Shown here piece by piece: positions 26,998 to 33,542 of a stretch of DNA of 64,000 nt. Every line of letters begins with the position of its first letter. Position 1 is the stretch's first letter. This DNA is from Ovoidimarina sp963698645 (GTDB lineage Bacteria; Pseudomonadota; Alphaproteobacteria; Rhodobacterales; Rhodobacteraceae), in the NCBI GenBank assembly GCA_963698645.1, contig CAVORP010000006.1, positions 124,001-188,000 of the forward strand, in the 5' to 3' direction. Made by a program: the position numbers and the translations under genes. The notes beneath the pieces are model-generated. The model was given only the letters and a program-made list of their open reading frames with translations, was not told the origin of the DNA and did not search any database.

Positions 26998-27721
26998 AAA
27001 CCCGCAGGCCGACCCCGCGCCAAGCTTTCCCCCGCTGTTTCGGGGGATGGCGGCGGACCATCCGTTCGAGGCCGCGGTGGCCGAGGCACGGGGTGGCGCC
27101 GATCCGGGGCTGATCACCTATCACATCCGCCCCGATCACCTTTCGGCGGCGGTGCTGCTGGCGCCGGAATCGCCGTTGGGCGATGCCATGGCCATGGTGC
27201 TGGCGCTGTCCAATGGCTTTGCCGATGCCTTCGGCGCCCTTGCACCCTCCGAGACCGCCTGCCAGTTCGACTGGCCCGGCACGTTCCGCATCAACGGCGC
27301 GCGCTGCGGCGCGCTGCGGGCCGCGGCCTCCCTGCGCGACCCGGATCAAGAGCCCGACTGGCTGGTGATCGGAATCGACGTGCCGTTCTTTGCCGAGGCC
27401 GATGCCGAGCCGGGCGAGGCCCCGGACAGGACCACGCTCTGGGACGAGGGCTGTTCCGAAATCGAACCGGCCCGCCTTCTGGAAAGCTGGTCGCGCCATC
27501 AGCTTATCTGGATCAACGAATGGCTGGATGGCGGCAACGCGAAACTTCACCGCGACTGGCTCGGCCGGGCCTTCTCGCTGAACAAGGAGGTGACGCTCTC
27601 CTACCGGGGCGAGACGCTCACCGGCACGTTTCTCGGGCTGGACGAACGCGGCGGCATGGTATTGAAGACGGCCCGGGGCGAGCGGCTCTTGCCGCTCACG
27701 GGCATGCTGGAGGACATCTGA
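26984..27721 (+). CDS. Biotin/lipoate protein ligase-like protein with DUF4444 domain
   Basis: 245 residues. The N-terminal two-thirds resemble the biotin/lipoate ligase (BPL/LplA/LipB) fold, with the pattern DAMAMVLALSNGFADAFGALAPSE and FRINGARCGALRAAAS; the C-terminal part (about 180-245, LHRDWLGRAFSLNKEVTLSYRGETLTGTFLGLDERGGMVL) is the DUF4444/SH3-like extension. Canonical ligase active-site lysines are not obvious. Its ATG overlaps the end of the Mrp gene and its stop overlaps the next start, so it is firmly part of this operon. Why a ligase-like protein accompanies formate dehydrogenase is unknown. Confidence 0.8.
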   Translation: MALSENPQADPAPSFPPLFRGMAADHPFEAAVAEARGGADPGLITYHIRPDHLSAAVLLAPESPLGDAMAMVLALSNGFADAFGALAPSETACQFDWPGTFRINGARCGALRAAASLRDPDQEPDWLVIGIDVPFFAEADAEPGEAPDRTTLWDEGCSEIEPARLLESWSRHQLIWINEWLDGGNAKLHRDWLGRAFSLNKEVTLSYRGETLTGTFLGLDERGGMVLKTARGERLLPLTGMLEDI

Positions 27722-28200
27722 TGCGGAAACTCGCGCGCACGATCCGGTTCGACGAAAGCGACGAGAACGTCTTCTCGCGTCCCGCAGAGGCGGGCGAATG
27801 GGCGATCCCCGGCGGGTTCGAATTCTCGAACTGGTCCGAGGCCGACCTGACCGGCAAGGGGCGTCAGGCCTTCGCCAATGGCTGGCTGTCGCTCGACGGG
27901 TTCGGACGCGCGACATTCGTCGCCGTGGCCCAGGTGGAAGAGGCCGAGATCGAGGCGCTCACGGCGCGGCTGGCGGAACATTTCGTGGCGCTCTACGGCG
28001 CGCCCGACGTGGCCGCCGCCATGGCCACCGCCCGCGACGAGATCGCCTATATGGAGGAGCTCTGCGAAGATCACGACCCCAACACGCTTCTGGTCGTCCA
28101 GCGCGAGTTGACGGAATCCGGCGTGCGCGAAAGCTTTCGCGCGATCCAGCCGTCGGATGCGGAACTCGACCTCGTCGCGATCCACGGATCGGTGGACTAG
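27721..28200 (+). CDS. DUF6505 family protein
   Basis: 159 residues from an ATG that overlaps the preceding stop (TGATG). The sequence MRKLARTIRFDESDENVF, GFEFSNWSEADLTGKGRQAFANGWL, and AEHFVALYGAPDVAAAM resembles the uncharacterised DUF6505 family seen at the end of this operon type. No catalytic motif, signal peptide or membrane segment is visible; it is probably cytoplasmic. The operon DUF6494-mrp-ligase-like-DUF6505 is closed here, with a convergent gene 21 bases further on. Confidence 0.78.
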   Translation: MRKLARTIRFDESDENVFSRPAEAGEWAIPGGFEFSNWSEADLTGKGRQAFANGWLSLDGFGRATFVAVAQVEEAEIEALTARLAEHFVALYGAPDVAAAMATARDEIAYMEELCEDHDPNTLLVVQRELTESGVRESFRAIQPSDAELDLVAIHGSVD

Positions 28201-28221
28201 GAGCCAAGCCGAAGCCCCGCG

Positions 28222-28809
28222 CTACGGATGGTGCGCCAGTTCTCCGCGCGCCATCAGCAGGTGATGTTCCCGGTGGTGATCCTGGCTCGCCATCAGACCA
28301 AAGAACCCCAGCCCCCTGATCCGGTTCGCAACACCGGGATCGTCGCTTGTGACGGTCAGCCGGACGCTGTCCTCCCCGTCCGAAACGGCAACGCTCCAGC
28401 GGTCATCACGGGCCAGTTCCGCGGCGTGGGCGGGCACCATCCGGCGAAGGCTGGCAAGCGTCTCCGCGTCGCCCGTGGCGACCGCACGAATACCATCGGG
28501 CAGCGGGGTTTCCTCCACGACCGCATCGGTGACAAGCCGATCCATGTCCACCAGATGCGCGCGCAGCGCCCCCAGATCGACCTTTGACCAATCGGTATCC
28601 GGATCGGCCTCGAGCACCCTGACGACCTCCGACAGGGCAGCGAACGCGCCCTGACCCGGCTCCGTCAGCAGGGCCGCCCCCGGCATCTCCGCCGCCAAAT
28701 GTGCGCCGTGATCCATGCCGGCTGCATGATCCCCGTGGTTTGCCTGAGCGAGAGCGAAGTTGGCGCCGCCCAGAAAGGCAACGAAAGCAAGGGCAGAGGC
28801 AGATCGCAT
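28222..28809 (-). CDS. Secreted protein with histidine-rich N-terminus, function unknown
   Basis: 195 residues from the ATG at 28807-28809. A signal peptide (MRSASALAFVAFLGGANFALA) is followed by a histidine/methionine-containing stretch (NHGDHAAGMDHGAHLAAEM), suggestive of copper or other metal binding, and a second histidine cluster near the end (SQDHHREHHLLM). The middle is helical with repeated Asp/Leu. No named family is recognised. It faces a Crp/Fnr-type regulator across a 57-bp region that contains a perfect inverted repeat, so it is probably that regulator's target. Confidence 0.75.
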   Translation of the reverse strand: MRSASALAFVAFLGGANFALAQANHGDHAAGMDHGAHLAAEMPGAALLTEPGQGAFAALSEVVRVLEADPDTDWSKVDLGALRAHLVDMDRLVTDAVVEETPLPDGIRAVATGDAETLASLRRMVPAHAAELARDDRWSVAVSDGEDSVRLTVTSDDPGVANRIRGLGFFGLMASQDHHREHHLLMARGELAHHP

Positions 28810-28866
28810 GATGGTCTCCCGAAGTTGAATTCGGGATGACCCTATGACCCGCCGGCAGAACCGCAT

Positions 28867-28880
28867 ATGATATCTATCAT
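28867..28880. promoter_or_regulatory. Candidate operator ATGATA-TC-TATCAT
   Basis: A perfect 6-bp inverted repeat with a two-base spacer overlaps the candidate start codons of the Crp/Fnr-family gene (ATG at 28867 and 28879), in the divergent region shared with the His-rich secreted protein gene. It is AT-rich in a GC-rich genome. It would suit autoregulation and control of the divergent gene. Confidence 0.45.
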
Positions 28881-29400
28881 GTCCAGTTGGCTCGAACTCT
28901 TCGATGACGCTCCGGTCCGCCGCCTCGAAGACGGCGCGACGCTGTTCCGGCGAGAAGACCCCGTTCGGTCGATGCACCTTGTGCGAACCGGCAGGGTCGC
29001 GTTGGAACGGCCGATGAAAGACGGCACTGCGCTGACGCTGCACACCGCCTCCGGCGGCATGATGCTTGCCGAAGCCTCGCTCTTCGCCGACGCCTATCAC
29101 TGCGATGCGGTCGTCCGGGAACCGGCGGTGATCGCCTCGGTCGCCCGCCCGCAATTTCTGGCGTCACTGCGCAGCGCGCCCGACGCGGCGCTGGCGCTGA
29201 TCAGGTCCAATGCCCGCGAGGTCCAGACCCAAAGGGCGCGCATCGAAATCCTGCGCCTGCGCCGCGTGTCCGACCGGCTGGATGCATGGCTCGACCTGTA
29301 CGGTGCGCCGCCCAAGGGCGAATGGGTTCAGGTCGCGGGCGCGATCGGTGTGTCGCAACCCGCATTGTACCGCGAACTGGCACGACGGCGAAAATTCTGA
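28867..29400 (+). CDS. Crp/Fnr family transcriptional regulator
   Basis: 173-177 residues depending on whether the ATG at 28867 or 28879 is used; neither has a strong ribosome site. The N-terminal cyclic-nucleotide-binding-like beta roll (FRREDPVRSMHLVRTGRVALERPMKDG) is followed by a long helix (RARIEILRLRRVSDRLDAW) and a C-terminal helix-turn-helix (VAGAIGVSQPALYRELARR). No FNR-type N-terminal cysteines are present, so it is not an oxygen-sensing FNR. It is shorter than typical family members. The likely target is the divergent His-rich protein gene. Confidence 0.85.
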   Translation: MISIMSSWLELFDDAPVRRLEDGATLFRREDPVRSMHLVRTGRVALERPMKDGTALTLHTASGGMMLAEASLFADAYHCDAVVREPAVIASVARPQFLASLRSAPDAALALIRSNAREVQTQRARIEILRLRRVSDRLDAWLDLYGAPPKGEWVQVAGAIGVSQPALYRELARRRKF

Positions 29401-29443
29401 ACCATCGCCGAACCGCAGCCAGCGGCCTGAAGAAACGCCCCCC

Positions 29444-30965
29444 TCACCCTTTCCCGCGCGAAAACGGCGGAAACCGCATCCGCTCCGCCGCCTCGGTCCA
29501 CGCGATGTGATTGCGCACGAACTCCTGGCTCGCGTCGCGTTTCGGCTGATAGTCCCAGCTCGTGAACATCCCCGCCTCCATCGCCGCATGGACCGCACGG
29601 CGCTGTTTCTGGGTCGCGATCACATCCTCGCGGATCGCGGCACTGTCCCACCGCGCCGCCACCTCCGCCGCAAAGGCCGCCGCGCGCTCGGCATGGGTCG
29701 GGTCACCGGCAAGGTTGACCCGCTCCATCGGATCGGTCTCGAGATCGAAAAGCTGTGGCGGGTCGATATCGCAATGGATGTACTTGTACCGACCCCGCCG
29801 GATCATGAAGATCGGGTGACTGGTGATCTCGGCGCAATACTCGCCCAGAACCTCGCCCGCGCCCGAGGCCGCGCCCTGCACCAGCGGCCAGAGCGAGCGC
29901 CCGTCGATGGGCATCCCCGGCGCGGGCGCAGGCCCCCCCGCCGCGCCGATCTCCACCAGCGTGGGCAGGAGGTCGACCAGCGACACGGGCTCGTCCACGA
30001 CCCCCGGGCTGATCCCCGGACCCGCGAAAATCAGTGGGATTCTCGCGGAATGCTCGAAGAAGTTCATCTTGTACCACAAGCCCCGCTCGCCCAGCATGTC
30101 GCCATGGTCGGCGGTCATGATGACGATCGTGTTGTCGATTAGCTCCGCTTCGGTCAGCGCCTGCACGATCTCGCCCAGCTTGCTGTCCACATAGCTTGTA
30201 TTCGCGTAATAGCCGTGACGCGCATTGCGCACCTCGTCGGCGGTCACCGCCACCTTGTCCGCCTCGATCCCCACCATCAACCGCTTCGTATGCGGGTCGT
30301 CCGCCGGCCCCGTCGCCGGCATGTCGATCTCGCCCTTCTCATAGAGGTTCCACCACTCCGGCCGCGCCACATAGGGGTCGTGCGGATGAATGAAGCTCAC
30401 CACCATCGCGAATGGCGTGGTCTTGGTCATCGCGTAGTCAAAGATCTTGCGCCGGGCGAAGAAACTCGTTTCCTCGTCATACTCGATCTGGAACGTGGTG
30501 GCGGCCATCCCCGCCTCGCGCACCGAATCCATGTTGTGATACCAGATGTCGATCCGCTCGTCGGGCAACTCCCAATCCGGCGTCCAGGCGTGGTCCGAGG
30601 GATAGATATCGGTGGTCAGCCGCTCCTCGAACCCGTGCAGCTGATCGGGACCGACGAAATGCATTTTGCCCTGACAGGCAGGTACGATAGCCCATCAACC
30701 TCAGGTAATGGGCGAAGGTCGGAATGGCGGCCGGGAACTCGCTTGCGTTGTCATAGGCGGCGATCCGGGTCACCAGTTGCCCGGACATGAACGAGAACCG
30801 CGACGGCGCGCAGAGGGGCGCGTTGCAATAGGCCGCATCGAACCGCACCCCGCGCGCGGCCAGCGCATCCATATGCGGGGTCTTGACGACGGGATGGCCA
30901 TAGGTGCCGGTGAACTGCGGCGCAAGCTGATCGGCCATGATCAGAACGATATTGGGACGGGTCAT
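29444..30965 (-). CDS. betC: Choline-sulfatase-type arylsulfatase (one frame change)
   Basis: About 506 residues after repair of one frame change near 30668. The N-terminal piece has the metal-binding MTRPNIVLIMADQ and the formylglycine site CAPSR in NAPLCAPSRFSFMSGQL, where the cysteine is converted to the catalytic aldehyde. The second piece has MHFVGPDQLHGFEERLTTDIYPSD, TADHGDMLGERGLWYK and FDLETDPMERVNL, all characteristic of choline-sulfatase. The enzyme releases choline and sulfate from choline-O-sulfate. No bet or choline transporter genes are visible nearby. A 21-codon frame lies just upstream. Confidence 0.87.
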
Positions 30966-30990
30966 TCGAGGTCTCTCCTGAAAAGCTGAA

Positions 30991-31056
30991 CTAACGGCGT
31001 CTCAGGGGCTCCGGCGGCGGCTCATAGACCATGGGCTTGCGATCGGCATGGGTCAT
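30991..31056 (-). CDS. Tiny candidate leader peptide upstream of betC, 21 residues
   Basis: A frame from ATG (31054-31056) to TAG (30991-30993) encodes MTHADRKPMVYEPPPEPLRR plus one arginine and ends 25 bases before the betC start. There is no clear ribosome site. The proline-rich basic tail could stall or couple translation, but this may equally be chance. Confidence 0.2.
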   Translation of the reverse strand: MTHADRKPMVYEPPPEPLRRR

Positions 31057-31241
31057 GACGTCAAGGCTAGCGGGAAACCGCCCCTGCCGCAGCGCCAAAA
31101 ACGACACCGGTCCCGGCGCGAAGAAACACCCCCCGCTTGGGTCAGGGGCATCCTTCTGCGACCACCTTGCCCTGCGAAACGGTCGGCGGCCCATCGCGCA
31201 GGTCACGACCGCACTGCGCCCAGTGCGGGCCCGCGGCAATC

Positions 31242-31282
31242 TTGAGCCACGTCAAGAGTCCGGCGATCCGGACCTCTATAGT
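31242..31282 (+). promoter_or_regulatory. FNR/Dnr-type box with class II spacing to a -10 element
   Basis: TTGAGCCACGTCAA (31242-31255) matches the TTGA-N6-TCAA FNR/Dnr consensus. A -10-like TATAGT lies at 31277-31282, which would put the transcription start near 31289 and the box centre about 40 bases upstream. That is the position of activators that replace the -35 element. It would drive the 91-residue protein gene (start 31311) under low oxygen. Confidence 0.6.
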
Positions 31283-31310
31283 GAAGATCCATTGCAGGAC
31301 CGAAGACGCC

Positions 31311-31586
31311 ATGATCAGTTTGGAAGATATCGAAGACATGTCTGCGCTCACGCGCGCAGAAATTGACGCAGTGGCGGATCACGAAGGGATCACCACGTTC
31401 GACGCGACGTTGATGGGTGAGTATCTGATGCATGTGCATCATGGGCCGCAAAAGGTACACGAGATGCTGTGTGAAGATATTCGTCTGGCTTTGCACGACG
31501 ACAACCTACCGCGTGCCCGTGAGCTGTTTGCAGTCTTGCAGGGCTTCATAGCTGAACACCCAGACGCGGCCCGCGGAGCAAGCTGA
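31311..31586 (+). CDS. Small helical protein of unknown function, 91 residues
   Basis: 91 residues from ATG 31311: MISLEDIEDMSALTRAEIDA, then AVADHEGITTFDATLMGEY and helical sequence LMHVHHGPQKVHEMLCEDIRLAL with Asp/Glu/Leu-rich character to the end. No signal, membrane or metal motif beyond a HVHH cluster is visible. I do not recognise a family. Its promoter region has a well-placed FNR-type site, so oxygen-limited expression is likely. Base composition is less GC-rich than the fdh region. A cytochrome lipoprotein gene follows 234 bases later. Confidence 0.7.
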   Translation: MISLEDIEDMSALTRAEIDAVADHEGITTFDATLMGEYLMHVHHGPQKVHEMLCEDIRLALHDDNLPRARELFAVLQGFIAEHPDAARGAS

Positions 31587-31820
31587 TGCAATGCAATACC
31601 CTTCCACAAGGCACACCCATGCCACTGCCTGACACAGAGCCTCGGATGACGGCGTCGAGCGCAGATCGGCTTGCTCTGCGCCAGGTCCCAATGATCGAGT
31701 TCGGCAATCGCAAGCCATCTTGTCGGATCGATCTGATCGCAGGGAAGATATTAGGGGTTAGGGTAGTCTCAAGGCAAGCCATCCGTTCAGGATCGCCGCG
31801 AGCCCAGGAGAGGAATACGA

Positions 31821-32228
31821 ATGAAAGCAGCCATCATCCTTGCGACATCGACGTTCATCTTCGGGCTCGCAGCATGCGCGCCAAAACCCGAAGTCGTTGG
31901 GCGCAGTATCTACAATGACAACTGTACGTCGTGCCACGGGAAGACAGCCAGGGGAGATGGTCCGCTTGCGGGTCAGCTCGATCGTCCCGTACCGGACTTG
32001 ACCATCATTGCGAGAGAGAATGCAGGCGTTTTCCCCATGGCCGAAGTACTGGAAACCATTGACGGATATACGCGAAGGGTTCGGTACGGCCGCACCATCA
32101 TGCCCGAGTTTGGGATTGCGTTGCAGGCCGGACCTCTTGTCAAATTCGATTCAGGAGACGGGATACCTACACCAACTCCCTCAAGGATGATCGGTATCGC
32201 GGAATACCTCCGCTCGATTCAGCGCTGA
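31821..32228 (+). CDS. Cytochrome c lipoprotein, 135 residues
   Basis: 135 residues with ribosome site AGGAGAGGAA. A lipoprotein signal (MKAAIILATSTFIFGLAAC) has its lipobox cysteine at residue 19. The single heme motif CTSCH lies at about residues 35-39, followed by GKTARGDGPLAGQLDRPVPDL and a methionine ligand candidate in GRTIMPEFG. It belongs with small periplasmic class I cytochromes that face membrane complexes. Partner unknown. The 234 bases upstream show no convincing gene; this stretch is visibly less GC-rich than the rest of the window. Confidence 0.85.
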   Translation: MKAAIILATSTFIFGLAACAPKPEVVGRSIYNDNCTSCHGKTARGDGPLAGQLDRPVPDLTIIARENAGVFPMAEVLETIDGYTRRVRYGRTIMPEFGIALQAGPLVKFDSGDGIPTPTPSRMIGIAEYLRSIQR

Positions 32229-32391
32229 TCCTCTGATCGATGACCGTAACATCCCACGGCATTCGGCCAATTCCAACTTTCCCACGCGCTGCGGGCGTCG
32301 TTGCCAGGTTCAGCGAACGACCGCGCAGAGCCCATAGTGACAAGCCCAACTGCCAAAGCTACCGTTCGCTTTCCCACTTGGAGGCGGCACG

Positions 32392-33368
32392 ATGGGTAGC
32401 ATGAGGGCAGTTGTAATTCGGGAGCCGGGCGGACCCGAGGTCCTGCAACTGGAAACTTTGCCGGTGCCTGCACCCAAGCCTGGTTGGGTGCTCATCAGAG
32501 TGCGAGCCTTCGGTCTGAACAGGTCAGAGCACTTCACCCGCCAGGGCCATTCACCGAATGTGCCGTTCCCGCGCGTTCTCGGCATTGAAGCTGTGGGCGA
32601 GGTCGTAGCCGCGCCTGATGGCGGATTTACCGAAGGCGACAAGGTGGCCACTGCGATGGGCGGCATGGGTCGGCAATTTGACGGCAGCTACGCCGAATAC
32701 ACCCTTGTGCCTGCCGGGCAGGTTCAGAAACTTGAAACCAGCTTACCGTGGAACATCCTAGGATCACTGCCCGAGATGGTTCAAACGGCGTGGGGATCGC
32801 TCAATACGGCCCTTGGCGCGAAAAGAGGCGAGACCCTTTTGATCCGCGGCGGCACGACGTCGGTGGGGCTGACCGCTGCCATATTGGCCAAGCAGGCAGG
32901 GCTGCGCGTGCTGGCGACCTCGCGGCGCGAGGACCGGCGGGACATGCTGTTGAGAAACGGCGCGGACGAGGTTTTCATTGATGGAGGCGAGATTGCCCCC
33001 GCTGTGAGGCAGGCACACCCGCACGGGGTTCACAGGGTGCTGGAATTGGTTGGCACGACAACCCTGCTTGATAGTCTCAAATTGCTGCCCCGGGCGGCTC
33101 CGTGTGCATGACCGGCATGGTAGGCAACGCATGGGAGTTAGACAGCTTCAGTCCGATGGGCGCCATCCCAACAGCCGTGAACCTGACGACCTATTCCGGC
33201 GGGGCCGAGGACTTCATTTCGACGCCCCTGCAACGGGTCATAGACGCGGTGCAAGCGGGGACTTTCACGCCACCCATCGGAAAGACTTTCATGATCGACG
33301 AAATTGTTGGGGCCCACCGCGCGATGGAGACGAATTCCGCAGGCGGTAAGATTGTAGTCACGACATAA
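32392..33368 (+). CDS. Zinc-type alcohol dehydrogenase/quinone oxidoreductase family protein (one frame change)
   Basis: About 325 residues of the medium-chain dehydrogenase/reductase superfamily, quinone-oxidoreductase branch. It starts MRAVVIREPGGPEVLQLETL (ATG at 32392 or 32401) and has the NADPH-binding segment LLIRGGTTSVGLTAAILAKQ. A frame change near 33095 joins it to CMTGMVGNAWELDSFSPMGAIP and the C-terminus MIDEIVGAHRAMETNSAGGK followed by IVVTT. Zinc-ligand cysteines are absent, which fits the quinone oxidoreductase branch. Substrate unknown. The gene is in a lower-GC patch with the cytochrome lipoprotein. Confidence 0.85.
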
Positions 33369-33542
33369 TGAACTCTTGGCGGTCAACCACTCAGGATTTG
33401 TAATGGGTCGCTTTGTCCCGCACCTCAGACGAAGATACCACGCACGGCAAAGGCCCGCCCCGGGCGCAGGCGACCTTCATCAGCGCGCCATGAACCGAGC
33501 AGAGGCCTTGATGCAAAGCATTGTATATGAAACGGTTCTCTG

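Larger units (their letters stand above)
30966..31310. other. 345-bp gap holding a hairpin, an FNR-type site and a tiny candidate frame
   Basis: Divergent intergenic region between betC and the 91-residue protein gene. It contains a 21-codon candidate leader frame on the minus strand (30991-31056), an 8-bp inverted repeat CCGCACTG/CAGTGCGG (31209-31228) and the FNR-like site and -10 box described separately. No larger gene is evident on either strand. Confidence 0.6.

Noticed and set aside
31586..31918. A 110-codon plus-strand frame between the 91-residue protein and the cytochrome gene
   Set aside because: It overlaps the well-supported start and signal peptide of the cytochrome lipoprotein and has no recognisable content.
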